Assembly (NCBI RefSeq): GCF_016860545.1
Contig: NZ_BNEB01000005.1
Location: 2,914,001-2,978,000 of the forward strand
Source: Streptomyces asoensis
Lineage (GTDB): Bacteria > Actinomycetota > Actinomycetes > Streptomycetales > Streptomycetaceae
Reading direction: 5' to 3'
DNA length: 64,000 nucleotides
This document shows positions 1-8,718 of this stretch, one piece after another. A program made the translations under genes and the position numbers. The notes below the pieces were generated by a model that was not told the origin of the DNA, made no database searches, and saw only the letters and a list, made by a program, of their open reading frames with translations. Numbering within the stretch: the first letter of the stretch is position 1; each line of letters opens with the position of its first letter.

Positions 1-1
1 C

Positions 2-970
2 GCGTGGAAGGAGCTCGTCGACCCGGTCGCCGAGCGGGTCGGCGCGGCCATGGGCGATGTCCTGCCGGAGGAGATGCAGGCCATGGCCGGCCCGCTGATC
101 GGCATGATGCGCTCGATGGGCGGCGCCATGTTCGGATCGCAGATCGGCCAGGCCGTGGGCGTGCTCGCGGGCGAGGTCGTCGGCTCCACCGACATCGGCC
201 TGCCGCTCGGTCCGGCCGGGCGGGCCGCGCTGCTGCCGGTGAACATCGAGGCGTTCGGCAAGGACCTCGGCGTGCCCCAGGAGGAGGTGCGGCTCTACCT
301 CGCGCTGCGCGAGGCCGCCCACCAGCGCCTGTTCGCCCACGTGCCGTGGCTGCGCTCGCACCTGTTCGGCGCGGTCGAGGGCTACGCGCGGGGCATCAAG
401 GTCGACACGGCCAAGCTGGAGGACGTGGTCGGCCAGTTCGACCCGCAGAACCCCGAGCAGCTCCAGGAAGCGCTCCAGCAGGGCATGTTCCAGCCGGAGG
501 ACACCCCGGCGCAGAAGGCCGCCCTGGCCCGTCTGGAGACGGCCCTGGCCCTCGTGGAGGGCTGGGTGGACGCGGTGGTGCACGCGGCCGCGAAACCGCG
601 TCTGTCGTCCGCGGACGCCCTGCGCGAGACGCTGCGGCGCCGTCGCGCCTCGGGCGGTCCGGCGGAGCAGACGTTCGCGACGCTGATCGGTCTGGAGCTG
701 CGTCCGCGCCGTCTGCGGGACGCCTCCCGGCTGTGGGCGTCCCTGACGGACGCGCGGGGCGTCGACGGCCGTGACGGTCTGTGGGCCCACCCGGACATGC
801 TGCCGACGGCCTCCGACCTGGACGACCCGGACGGCTTCGTCCACCGCGAGCAGCTGGACTTCTCCGAGCTGGACAAGATGCTCGGCGAGGCGGCGAGCGG
901 CGCCTCCGGCGGGAAGCCGGACCTGAAGAAGCACGACGACACCGACCCCGAGGGCGACGACACCGAGTGA
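2..970 (+). CDS. Zinc-dependent metalloprotease, DUF2342 family (5' end outside window)
   Basis: The reading frame is open from base 2, so the N-terminus lies upstream; 322 residues are visible. The family (DUF2342, related to F420-associated putative hydrolases) has a reversed-looking metalloprotease helix, here LREAAHQRLF followed by VPWLRSHLF. No signal peptide can be judged. The C-terminus is acidic and disordered (KKHDDTDPEGDDTE). The stop overlaps the GTG of the NUDIX gene, so the two are translationally coupled. The ortholog sits in the same neighbourhood in mycobacteria (about Rv3195). The substrate is unknown. Family assignment is fairly sure; the proteolytic role is inherited from the family name. 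Confidence 0.8.
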   Translation, partial: AWKELVDPVAERVGAAMGDVLPEEMQAMAGPLIGMMRSMGGAMFGSQIGQAVGVLAGEVVGSTDIGLPLGPAGRAALLPVNIEAFGKDLGVPQEEVRLYLALREAAHQRLFAHVPWLRSHLFGAVEGYARGIKVDTAKLEDVVGQFDPQNPEQLQEALQQGMFQPEDTPAQKAALARLETALALVEGWVDAVVHAAAKPRLSSADALRETLRRRRASGGPAEQTFATLIGLELRPRRLRDASRLWASLTDARGVDGRDGLWAHPDMLPTASDLDDPDGFVHREQLDFSELDKMLGEAASGASGGKPDLKKHDDTDPEGDDTE

Positions 971-1482
971 GTCTGTACGACGACGCGGTCCTCGTCCTGA
1001 AGGGGTACGAGGGCCAGGAAGAGCTGCGCCAGGCCTATCTCGACCATCTCGCCGTGCACCCCGACGGCATGTGGAAGGCCTGCCGGGACGGCCATGTCAC
1101 GGCGAGCGCGCTGGTGGTCGACCCGGAGCGGGGCCGGGTGCTGCTCACCCTGCACAGGAAGCTGAAGATGTGGCTCCAGATGGGAGGCCACTGCGAGCCG
1201 GTCGACGGCACGCTGCGGGCCGCGGCGCTGCGCGAGGCGACCGAGGAGTCCGGCATCGGGGGGCTGTCCCTGCTCCCCGGCGGCCCGGTGCGTCTGGACC
1301 GGCACCGCACGCCGTGCGCCTGGCACTACGACGTCCAGTACGCGGCGCTGGCGACGGCCGGGGCGGTGGAGGCCATCAGCGACGAGTCCCTCGACCTGCG
1401 CTGGTTCGCCTACGACGAGGTCGCGGACGTGGCCGACGGGTCGGTCGTGCGGCTGCTGGAGGCGACCCGGGCGCGGCTGTGA
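967..1482 (+). CDS. NUDIX hydrolase
   Basis: Protein of 171 residues. The start is the GTG at 967, which overlaps the preceding TGA (GTGA), giving SLYDDAVLVLKGYEG at the N-terminus. The NUDIX helix is visible as LREATEESGI, after a GGHCEP segment; the first half of the NUDIX box is degenerate (a D-G pair where the first conserved E usually lies), while the metal-binding RE..EE part is intact. It probably hydrolyses a nucleoside diphosphate derivative; the substrate cannot be read from sequence. It is coupled to the upstream protease gene and followed by a hairpin terminator. Confidence 0.85.
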   Translation: MSLYDDAVLVLKGYEGQEELRQAYLDHLAVHPDGMWKACRDGHVTASALVVDPERGRVLLTLHRKLKMWLQMGGHCEPVDGTLRAAALREATEESGIGGLSLLPGGPVRLDRHRTPCAWHYDVQYAALATAGAVEAISDESLDLRWFAYDEVADVADGSVVRLLEATRARL

Positions 1483-1494
1483 ACGGATACGGGT

Positions 1495-1524
1495 AAGGGG
1501 CGACACTCCAGGAGGCCGCCCCTT
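1495..1524. terminator. Terminator hairpin between convergent genes
   Basis: Inverted repeat AAGGGGCG / CGCCCCTT with a 14-base loop. It lies between the stop of the NUDIX gene (+) and the stop of the AIM24 gene (-), so it can serve both. Confidence 0.5.
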
Positions 1525-1549
1525 GCCTTCGCGCCGCGCACGGCCGCGG

Positions 1550-2305
1550 TCAGCTCCAGACGTTGCCCTGGTTCTGCCCGCGCACGCCCTGCTGCCCCAT
1601 GCCGTACTGGGCGGCCAGACCGGAGCCGATCTGGGCGTTCTGCGGCGGCAGCAGCTCACTGGGCTGGACGAGCGCGTAGCCGCTGCCCATGAAGCTGAGC
1701 TCCCAGCCCTCACCCGTGTTGCCGCGCCGGCGCCACACCCCCGAGGAGTGCGTCTGGGCCTGCATCTGCACCCGCAGCCCGGTGGACCAGGCGACGATGG
1801 CGTCGGCGTCGCAGTTGACGTACTTGTCCGGCGTGACCTGCATCATCAGCGGCGCGCCCGAGGTCATCAGGGCGACCTTGCCGCGGCCGGTGATGTTGAG
1901 CTGGTACTTCCCGGAGCCGGAGATGCCGTACAGGCTGTCCACGGCGATGACCTCGTGGTGCAGCGAGGAGTCCATGGCCAGGACGTAGCTGCTGTCGACC
2001 GTGAGGCCGTCCTGGTCGACGTCCATCAGGTGCACGTGCTGGGCGAGGTTGGCGAGGTAGACGGTGCCCTGCCCGTGGCAGCGCATCAGGTCCAGGCCCT
2101 CGCCGGTGTACGCCCGCGCGCGTCCCTGCTGGTTGTTCTGGTACTCGGCGTCGAACTCCATCAGGCCCTGGTAGGCGACCATCGTGCCCTTGCGGGCGAG
2201 GATGTCGTCGTGACCCTCCAGGGTGACGCGGAGCATCTGCTTGTTCTGAAGACTCCAGCGCTCCTGGGTCTGCGAGTCGTTGTGCGCGAAAAGTGAGCTC
2301 TGCAT
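1550..2305 (-). CDS. AIM24 family protein (third gene of operon)
   Basis: Protein of 251 residues, beta-rich, of the AIM24/TIGR00266 family. The family-typical start of the domain (ARKGTMVAYQG) is present, followed by repeated glycine-rich strands such as GSGKYQLNITGRGKVAL. The ATG at 2305 follows a GGGGGAG ribosome site. It is the last of three AIM24-domain genes read leftward, 18 bases after the second. The bacterial function is unknown; the yeast homolog is mitochondrial. No signal peptide or membrane segment is seen. Confidence 0.85.
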   Translation of the reverse strand: MQSSLFAHNDSQTQERWSLQNKQMLRVTLEGHDDILARKGTMVAYQGLMEFDAEYQNNQQGRARAYTGEGLDLMRCHGQGTVYLANLAQHVHLMDVDQDGLTVDSSYVLAMDSSLHHEVIAVDSLYGISGSGKYQLNITGRGKVALMTSGAPLMMQVTPDKYVNCDADAIVAWSTGLRVQMQAQTHSSGVWRRRGNTGEGWELSFMGSGYALVQPSELLPPQNAQIGSGLAAQYGMGQQGVRGQNQGNVWS

Positions 2306-2323
2306 GGCGTTTCTGGCTCCCCC

Positions 2324-3004
2324 TCAGCCCCGGAACCGGAGGCGGTCGGTGCTGTCCTCACTGGGCTGGACGACGACGATGCCCTGGCCGGAGAAGGCCA
2401 TCTGGTAGGCCTCGCCGCTGCCCCGGCCGATGAGCGACTGCGCCTTGAAGCTGCGCTTGCCCTTCACCTTGAGGTTCGGCGACCAGGCGACGAGCGCGTC
2501 GGGGTCGACGTACGTCTCGTCCTCGCCGCCTCCGCAGTCGACGACGATGGGCTTGCCCCGGGAGGTCAGCGCGACCCACCCCTGACCGGAGATCTTGGTG
2601 TTCCACAGACCCTGGCCGGCGAACTTGGCCAGCCCCTTGACGCGCTCGACGCCCCAGGTGAGGTGCGCGTCGAAGGCGAGCAGGTTGGTGGCGTTGACGG
2701 AGATGCCGTCGCCGTTGAGGTTGATCACGACGACGTCGGCGCCGTAGTCGGCGAGGTAGAGCAGGCCGTCGCCCGAGCACTTCATCAGGGGCGCGCCCTC
2801 GCCGGTCATCCAGTCGCGGGCGATCTGGCGCACGGCGGGCGGGTTCGGCTCGTACTGCACGAAGCCCTCGTAGGCGACCATCGAGCCCACGCGCGCGAGG
2901 AGGTCGTTGCCGGTCTGCATGGCGACCTTCAGCATGTGGTTGCCGTGGTTCTCCATACGGGCGGTGACGGGTGCGGGGGCGTAGCCCGCGAATGGCTGGT
3001 TCAT
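2324..3004 (-). CDS. AIM24 family protein (second gene of operon)
   Basis: Protein of 226 residues. The frame is open far upstream, but the ATG at 3004 (MNQPFAGYAPAPVTARMENHG) is chosen because it begins 11 bases after the upstream stop and gives a normal-length AIM24 protein. Hallmarks are LLARVGSMVAYEGFVQYEP and a GQGWVALTSRGKP strand. It is a paralog of both neighbours, suggesting local gene duplication and possibly a hetero-oligomer of the three products (inference). Confidence 0.85.
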   Translation of the reverse strand: MNQPFAGYAPAPVTARMENHGNHMLKVAMQTGNDLLARVGSMVAYEGFVQYEPNPPAVRQIARDWMTGEGAPLMKCSGDGLLYLADYGADVVVINLNGDGISVNATNLLAFDAHLTWGVERVKGLAKFAGQGLWNTKISGQGWVALTSRGKPIVVDCGGGEDETYVDPDALVAWSPNLKVKGKRSFKAQSLIGRGSGEAYQMAFSGQGIVVVQPSEDSTDRLRFRG

Positions 3005-3015
3005 GACGGGCTCCC

Positions 3016-4698
3016 TCAGACCTCGTACGGCTGGACGACGATGAAGTTGCCGGGAGCGCCCCGGAACTGGAGGTTGACGCTCTCCCCGGTGTCGCCCGGG
3101 TAGGCGTTGCGGCGCATCCGCACCTGGCTGGAGACGACCACCTGGGAGGCGGCCGACCAGGCGACGACGGCGTTGCAGTCGGCGAACGTGGTGGGTGTGA
3201 CCGGCAGGACGACGGGGGTGCCGTGCGTCTTCACGACGATCGTGCCGGTCCCCTGGAACTGCATGGTGAACAGCGCGCCGCCCGGGATGCCGTGCCCCTC
3301 GATGCGGCGGACCTCGTACTGGAGGCTCTCGTCGAAGGCGAGGACGTTCTCCGCGGAGACGCAGATCGCGTCGCCCTGGAGCTCGACCGGGTGCAGGTGG
3401 GTGGAGTTGTCGGCGAGGAACACCTGGCCCTGGCCGGTGCAGCGCATCAGCTGCATCTCCTGGCCGGTGGCGTTGCCCACGATCCGGCCGGCGAACCCGG
3501 CGCCCTTGTAGCTGAAGTCGACCTTGCCCTGGTAGAGGACCATGCTGCCCTGACGGGCGAGCACGGGCTGGCCGCCCATCCCGAGGTCGACGCGGATCAG
3601 CTTCTTGTTCTGCTGCGTCCAGCGCTGTCCGGTGGGCGTCTCCTTGAACTGCTGGAGCGCCGCGGTCACACCGGCGCCGCCCTGGGGGGCGCCCTGCGGC
3701 ACCCCGTACGTCTGCTGGCCCGGGACCTGTCCGAACGGGGGCTGCTGGCCGAAGCCCGGCGGCTGGGGCGACTGGCCGTAGCCGGGCGGCGCCTGCGGGG
3801 CGTGCGGCGCGGGGGGCTGCTGGCCGTACCCGGGCGGCATGGGCGCGGTCGGCGCGGGCCCCTGGCCGTACGGCTGCTGCGGCGGCTGGCCGTACGGCGC
3901 GGGTGCCGGGGCGGGGGGCGGGACCTGGCCGCCGCCGGGCGGGGCCAGGGGCGCGACGATGGTCGGCGCGGCGTGCACCGAGGGCGCGGGCGCCGGTGGG
4001 GCGGGCGGCGGGGTCGCGCCGGGCGGCGGCGCGAAGCCCTGCGCGGCCGGCTGCGGCTGCGCGGGAGCGGGGGCCGGCGCGGTCGCGGACGGGGCGCCGA
4101 ACGCGGGCGGCGCGAAGCCGGGAGCGCCCGCTCCGGTCTGCGGCTGCTGCGGCGCGGCGGGCGCCTCCTCCTCCGCGACCTCGCCGCCGAAGTTCTTCAG
4201 CAGCGCGTCCAGGCCGCCGTCGAAGCCCTGGCCGACGGCCGCGAACCGCCACACGTCCTTGAGGTAGAAGTCGCCCAGCATGACGGCCCGCTCGCTGCTG
4301 AACTCGGAGCCGTTGAACGCGTAGCGGGCCACTTCCTCGCCCCCCGCGACGATGCGCAGGTAACCGGGGCCGATCTGCGACATCTGCCCGGCGCCGTCGA
4401 GCGTCGCCGTGAAGGACAGCTTGTGGATCTGCGGCGGGATCCGGTCGAGGGTGACGCGGAAGGACTCCGTGTCACCCGCCTGGGCGCCCAGGAGCTGGAT
4501 GGACTCCTCGGGTGACTTCGGCTGGTTGAAGAAGACGAAGTACCGGTCGTCCGAGAGCCGCTCGTCGGCGTCGAGGCCGAAGCAACTGATGTCGAAGGTC
4601 AGGCCGGGGGCGGTGATCTGCACGCCTACGTACAGATCGGTGCCCGCGGTGAGGTCACTGATCCTGGCCTTGTGGCCGCGCTGGAATTCCCTGGGCAT
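3016..4698 (-). CDS. TerD-domain / AIM24 fusion protein
   Basis: Protein of 560 residues. The first 180 or so form a TerD (tellurium-resistance, calcium-binding stress protein) domain starting MPREFQRGHKARISDLT, with FDISCFGLDADERLSDDRYF as the acidic metal-binding segment. Residues of about 190-340 are a Pro/Ala/Gln-rich linker with many YGQ/PPP motifs. The C-terminal 220 residues are an AIM24 domain (VLARQGSMVLYQG). The ATG at 4698 is chosen because the TerD domain begins there. It heads the three-gene AIM24 operon. The TerD domain suggests a membrane or stress-response role, but the fusion itself has no function I can name. Confidence 0.85.
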   Translation of the reverse strand: MPREFQRGHKARISDLTAGTDLYVGVQITAPGLTFDISCFGLDADERLSDDRYFVFFNQPKSPEESIQLLGAQAGDTESFRVTLDRIPPQIHKLSFTATLDGAGQMSQIGPGYLRIVAGGEEVARYAFNGSEFSSERAVMLGDFYLKDVWRFAAVGQGFDGGLDALLKNFGGEVAEEEAPAAPQQPQTGAGAPGFAPPAFGAPSATAPAPAPAQPQPAAQGFAPPPGATPPPAPPAPAPSVHAAPTIVAPLAPPGGGQVPPPAPAPAPYGQPPQQPYGQGPAPTAPMPPGYGQQPPAPHAPQAPPGYGQSPQPPGFGQQPPFGQVPGQQTYGVPQGAPQGGAGVTAALQQFKETPTGQRWTQQNKKLIRVDLGMGGQPVLARQGSMVLYQGKVDFSYKGAGFAGRIVGNATGQEMQLMRCTGQGQVFLADNSTHLHPVELQGDAICVSAENVLAFDESLQYEVRRIEGHGIPGGALFTMQFQGTGTIVVKTHGTPVVLPVTPTTFADCNAVVAWSAASQVVVSSQVRMRRNAYPGDTGESVNLQFRGAPGNFIVVQPYEV

Positions 4699-4841
4699 GC
4701 GTGTCGACCGTCCCCCATCCCGATGGTGAATGCGTCGCGCCAGGCTAACCGCAAAGTCGGACAACGCACGATGTCGGTACAGACCCGGTACACAACCGGC
4801 GCCGGGCGCCGCGGGGACCGATCCGCCGCGAGCGCCGCAGG

Positions 4842-5438
4842 TCACTCCTCGTTCGCGCCGGACAGGTGGGGCAGGCGCTCGGCCGCGACGACGCCCTCGA
4901 GGTAGCCGCGGGCACGCTCGGTGCGCGGGTACGCCTCGAGCAGGCGCCAGAAGTCGGGGCCGTGGCCGGGCACGAGCAGGTGCGCCAGCTCGTGGGCGAG
5001 GACGTAGTCGATGACGTACTCGGGCATGCCCTTGAGCCGGTGCGACAGGCGGATGCTGCCCTCGGCGGGGGTGCACGAGCCCCAGCGGGTGTTCTGGTTG
5101 GTCACCCAGCGCACGGAGGCGGGCCGGGCCCGGCCGCCGAAGCACTGGGCCGACAGCCGCGCGGCGCGCTCGGCCAGCTCGGCGTCGCCCGGCACCCGCC
5201 GGCTCTCCTGGGCCGCGAGCTTGTCGAGCATGACGCTCACCCAGCGTTGCTCCTCGGCCTCGGACATCCGGGCGGGGATGAGCACGATGGTGCGGTCGCC
5301 CTCACGGTACGCGGAGACCGTGCGCCGTCGGCGGGCGCTTCTGCGGACCTCGATCGCGCTCGTCCGGGAGCCGCTCGGCGGCTGGCTCGTCGTACCGCGC
5401 TGTGATGTTCCGGCGCGGTGGAGTGGGTCGGCGGACAC
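4842..5438 (-). CDS. M48-like (YgjP/WLM-type, DUF45) metallopeptidase
   Basis: Protein of 198 residues with the zinc site HELAHLLVPGHGPDFW (HExxH plus a third His) near residue 148, preceded by the family motif NTRWGSCTPAEGSIRLS. No signal peptide, so probably cytoplasmic. The N-terminal 35 residues are basic and Ser-rich. It is transcribed leftward from the AT-richer region before the ThiF-like gene. In many bacteria YgjP-like proteins are uncharacterised; the substrate is unknown. Confidence 0.85.
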   Translation of the reverse strand: MSADPLHRAGTSQRGTTSQPPSGSRTSAIEVRRSARRRRTVSAYREGDRTIVLIPARMSEAEEQRWVSVMLDKLAAQESRRVPGDAELAERAARLSAQCFGGRARPASVRWVTNQNTRWGSCTPAEGSIRLSHRLKGMPEYVIDYVLAHELAHLLVPGHGPDFWRLLEAYPRTERARGYLEGVVAAERLPHLSGANEE

Positions 5439-5553
5439 GCCACGACGTTACCCGCTGCACATGGGAGAAGTCCCGGCTCCGGGGCGGTTCGGTTCGGATC
5501 GAACCTGCCTCTTTTGCCTCGTTCGACGGATTTATACGATGAATGCCCTGGCC

Positions 5554-5562
5554 TGTGGACAA
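5554..5562 (-). promoter_or_regulatory. DnaA-box 9-mer
   Basis: TTGTCCACA on the minus strand, the preferred Streptomyces DnaA box, in the 241-base divergent region between the metallopeptidase and the ThiF-like gene. A TACGAT at 5535-5540 is the best -10 candidate nearby. Function as a regulatory or titration site is inference. Confidence 0.4.
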
Positions 5563-5679
5563 CTTTCGGCACGCCCCGACCGGGTCCGGGCATGCTGGCG
5601 GTCGTCGGCGGAGCGAGGACACCCCCACGCCCCCGCTCCGCCGATGTGACGGGGAGTTTCCAGGAACACGGGGGCCCAG

Positions 5680-6888
5680 ATGCATCCGACGGTGAAGCCC
5701 GCACTGCGGCGCGGGTGGCGTGACCTCAATACCGTGCAGTTCGGGATGACCCCGGCGCACGCGCTGACACTCGGCCCGGTCGACACGGCCACGGGCAGTT
5801 TCCTCGACCTCATGGACGGCACCCGGGGGCTCCCGCTCCTGCGTGAGGAGGGCCGCCGTATGGACCTGCCCGACGGCCATGTCGACCGGCTGGTCCAGCG
5901 GCTTGCGCGGGCCGGAGTGCTCGACGACGCCCGCGGCGGCGGTGCGCGGGCGGCCGCCCTGCGCGAGAGCGGTCAGGTGATGGACCGGCTGCGGCCCGAG
6001 CTGGCCGCGCTGTCCCTCCTGACGTCGGAACCGGCCGACGCGATCGAAGGGCTGGCCGCCCGGCGTGGGCTGCGGGTCCAGGTGCGGGGCGCCGGCCGGG
6101 TCGGCACGGCGTTGGCCGCGCTGCTGTCGGCCGCGGGGGTCGCCGAGGTGGAGGTACGCGACGGCGGCCTGGTGGAGGCGGCGGACGTCGCCCCGGGCGG
6201 TCAGCCCGCCGAGGCGATCGGCGAGCGGCGCGACGAGTCCGCCCGCCGCGCCGTACGCCGGGCCGCCCCGGGTCCCGCGCCGCGCAGGAGCACGGCGTCA
6301 CCGGCGGAGCAGGCGGGCGGCTTCTCCCTGGTGGTGATCGCCCCGCGGGACGAGGTGTCCGTGCACGCGCCGTCGCCCACGGCGGCCGAACCCCTGATCG
6401 CGTCGGGCACACCGCACCTGTACGCCGGAGTGGTGGAGGGGACCGGGGTCGTCGGCCCGCTGGTCCTGCCGGGCGAGACGGGCTGCGCCGGATGCCTGCA
6501 CCACACGCGCACCGATCTGGACCCGGCCTGGCCGCGGCTGGTCGCGCAGTGGCACTCCGGCAGAAGGCGTGCGGCGGGCGCGTGCGACGTGACAATGGCC
6601 ACGGCCGTCGCCGGCCTGGCCGCCGCGCACGCGCTCATGTTCCTGGACGGCCGGACCCCGTCGAGCGCGGGCGCCCGTTGGGAGATCGCGGCACCGGCCC
6701 TGCGGTGGCGGAGCCGGCCGCTGCTCCCCCACGGCGCGTGCCCGTGCGGCGCGTCACGCAAAGGTAAGCGGGAACACACCCCCGAGGACCGCGAACCACA
6801 CGCGACAATGGCAGTGCAGCATTCGACGGAGTTTCGCCGTACGACGGACACGGCGCGGCTGGCTGGGACTTGGAGGGCGCATGTCTGA
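5680..6888 (+). CDS. ThiF-like / TOMM leader-peptide-binding family protein
   Basis: Protein of 402 residues. The N-terminus (LRRGWRDLNTVQFGMTPAHA) matches the RRE-like start of cyclodehydratase C proteins and TOMM precursor leader-binding proteins. A degenerate Rossmann-like segment follows near residue 130 (VQVRGAGRVGTALAALLSAAG), and paired cysteines typical of E1-like zinc sites occur as CAGC (about residue 270) and CPCG (about 352). The ATP-binding Arg/Asp set of a true E1 enzyme is not obvious. The ATG at 5680 has a weak GGGG site. The gene overlaps the AarF kinase gene by 8 bases. No precursor peptide, YcaO or dehydrogenase gene lies nearby; a homolog (about Rv3196) occupies the same place in mycobacteria. 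Confidence 0.7.
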   Translation: MHPTVKPALRRGWRDLNTVQFGMTPAHALTLGPVDTATGSFLDLMDGTRGLPLLREEGRRMDLPDGHVDRLVQRLARAGVLDDARGGGARAAALRESGQVMDRLRPELAALSLLTSEPADAIEGLAARRGLRVQVRGAGRVGTALAALLSAAGVAEVEVRDGGLVEAADVAPGGQPAEAIGERRDESARRAVRRAAPGPAPRRSTASPAEQAGGFSLVVIAPRDEVSVHAPSPTAAEPLIASGTPHLYAGVVEGTGVVGPLVLPGETGCAGCLHHTRTDLDPAWPRLVAQWHSGRRRAAGACDVTMATAVAGLAAAHALMFLDGRTPSSAGARWEIAAPALRWRSRPLLPHGACPCGASRKGKREHTPEDREPHATMAVQHSTEFRRTTDTARLAGTWRAHV

Positions 6889-8260
6889 TCTTCCCCGCAA
6901 GGCGGTCACCCGGACCGCCAGGCTCGCCACGCTCCCGCTCGGTTTCGCCGGGCGGGCCACCTGGGGTCTGGGCAAGCGGATCGTGGGCGAGTCCGCGGAG
7001 ATCGTCGGCCGCGAGCTCCAGCAGCGCACCGCCGAGCAGCTCTTCAAGGTGCTGGGCGAGCTCAAGGGCGGGGCGATGAAGTTCGGGCAGGCCATGTCCG
7101 TCTTCGAGTCCGCCCTCCCCGAGGAGGTCGCCGGGCCCTACCGGGCGGCCCTCACCAAGCTCCAGGACGCGGCACCGCCGATGCCGACCCGCACGATGCA
7201 CGCGGTGCTCGCGGAGCGGCTCGGCGAGGACTGGTCCGAGCTGTTCCTGGAGTTCGACGACAAGCCTGCCGCGGCGGCGTCGATCGGCCAGGTGCACCGG
7301 GCGGTGTGGCACGACGGCCGGGAGGTCGCCGTCAAGGTCCAGTACCCCGGCGCCGGTGAGGCCCTGCTCTCCGACCTGAGCCAACTGAGCCGCTTCGCCC
7401 GCCTGTTGGGCCCGCTCATCCCGGGCATGGACGTGAAACCCCTGATCTCCGAGCTCAAGGACCGGGTCTCCGAGGAACTCGACTACGCCCTGGAGGCACA
7501 GGCCCAGCAGGCCCACGCCGAAGAGTTCGCGGACGACCCCGACGTGGTGGTCCCGGCGGTGGTCCACCAGTGCGACCAGGTCCTGGTCACCGAGTGGATC
7601 GACGGAGTCCCCCTGTCCGAGGTGATCAACGAGGGCACCAAGGAGCAGCGCGACCGGGCCGGCCAGCTGCTCTCCCGCTTCCTCTTCTCGGGACCGGCCC
7701 GCACCGGTCTGCTCCACGCCGACCCGCACCCCGGCAACTTCCGTCTGCTGCCCGGCGGGCCCGACGGCCCGCAGGACTGGCGGCTGGGCGTCCTGGACTT
7801 CGGCACGGTGGACCGGCTCCCCGGCGGCCTGCCGGACCCGATCGGCGAGTCCCTGCGCATGACCCTCGACGGTGACGCGGAGGCGGTCTACGAACTCCTG
7901 CGCCGGGAGGGTTTCGTCCGCGACTCCATCGAGCTGGATCCCGACGCCGTCCTCGACTACCTCGTGCCGATCATCGAGCCGGCCCAGGTGGAGGAGTTCA
8001 CGTTCACCCGCGGCTGGATGCGCAGTCAGGCGGCCCGGATCGCCGACCCCCGCTCGCCCGCCCATCAGCTGGGCAAGCAGCTCAATCTCCCCCCGGCCTA
8101 CCTGCTGATACACCGGGTGACGCTCAGCACCATCGGCGTGCTGTGCCAGCTCGGCGCGACGGTGCGGCTGCGCGAGGAACTCCAGGAGTGGCTGCCCGGG
8201 TTCCGCGCGGCGGACACCCTGGAGACGTTCGAGGCGGAGGAGTCGGCCGCCGAGGTGTGA
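6881..8260 (+). CDS. AarF/UbiB (ABC1) family atypical kinase
   Basis: Protein of 459 residues with all family hallmarks: KFGQAMSVFESALPEE (the KxGQ helix, about residue 67), an Ala-rich nucleotide loop AAASIGQVHRAV, the catalytic VKVQYPG lysine, LLHADPHPGNFR and GVLDFGTVDRL. Members are ATPases linked to isoprenoid-lipid (quinone) metabolism. Streptomyces makes menaquinone, so a UbiB-like ubiquinone role is not direct. The ATG at 6881 follows GGAGGGCGC and overlaps the ThiF-like gene. The mycobacterial ortholog next to whiB7 is implicated in drug tolerance. Confidence 0.9.
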   Translation: MSDLPRKAVTRTARLATLPLGFAGRATWGLGKRIVGESAEIVGRELQQRTAEQLFKVLGELKGGAMKFGQAMSVFESALPEEVAGPYRAALTKLQDAAPPMPTRTMHAVLAERLGEDWSELFLEFDDKPAAAASIGQVHRAVWHDGREVAVKVQYPGAGEALLSDLSQLSRFARLLGPLIPGMDVKPLISELKDRVSEELDYALEAQAQQAHAEEFADDPDVVVPAVVHQCDQVLVTEWIDGVPLSEVINEGTKEQRDRAGQLLSRFLFSGPARTGLLHADPHPGNFRLLPGGPDGPQDWRLGVLDFGTVDRLPGGLPDPIGESLRMTLDGDAEAVYELLRREGFVRDSIELDPDAVLDYLVPIIEPAQVEEFTFTRGWMRSQAARIADPRSPAHQLGKQLNLPPAYLLIHRVTLSTIGVLCQLGATVRLREELQEWLPGFRAADTLETFEAEESAAEV

Positions 8261-8336
8261 GCCGGCCGGGGCGGGCCAGGACCCGGGGGCCACGGGTCTC
8301 TCACCCCCCGGTGTGACGCGTTTCACCTCGCGTCCT

Positions 8337-8584
8337 TCACCACCACTGCGAATCCAGTCGTCCCTCGATCGCCCTGAGGTGCTCGCGGGAGCAGGCCTCG
8401 CAGTAGTGGAGCCGTCCTCCAGGGGCCAGGTCCAGGTCAGGGGCGGTGGCTCGTCGGCCCGGGCACCGCAGCGTGCGCACACGAGGGTGCGGGACTCCGC
8501 CGCGCGAGGGTCGGGGCCGCCGCCCGGGCGCCGGGCATCATCCGCCGGATCCTCCGGGGCACCGTCTCCGGGAACACTCGTCAC
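8337..8584 (-). pseudogene. Small zinc-ribbon protein, frameshifted
   Basis: One frame from the GTG at 8584 encodes an N-terminal half with a zinc knuckle (TLVCARCGARADEPPPLTW). The matching C-terminal half (LHYCEACSREHLRAIEGRLD, then SQWW and stop) lies in another frame. Together they form the usual roughly 82-residue actinobacterial C..C/C..C protein ending in IEGRLD..WW. The two frames join near 8405-8415, where one base appears to be missing, so the gene is broken or the sequence has an indel. In the first frame translation would run on as a low-complexity tail. Function of the intact family is unknown. Confidence 0.6.
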
Positions 8585-8627
8585 CCTCCGGACGATACGC
8601 CGCCGCGGTGGATCCACCGCGAACGCA

Positions 8628-8667
8628 CCGCGGGGGCCGGTCCGTTCGGACGGACCGGCCCCCGCGG
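8628..8667 (-). terminator. Strong terminator hairpin downstream of the wblC operon
   Basis: A 17-base perfect arm CCGCGGGGGCCGGTCCG pairs with CGGACCGGCCCCCGCGG across a TTCGGA loop. It lies 3' of the leftward pair wblC plus the 107-residue gene. Confidence 0.7.
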
Positions 8668-8718
8668 GGAAGGTTTCGCCCCCCTCGGTCGGGAGGCCAC
8701 CGCTTCAGGTGTGGGTGA

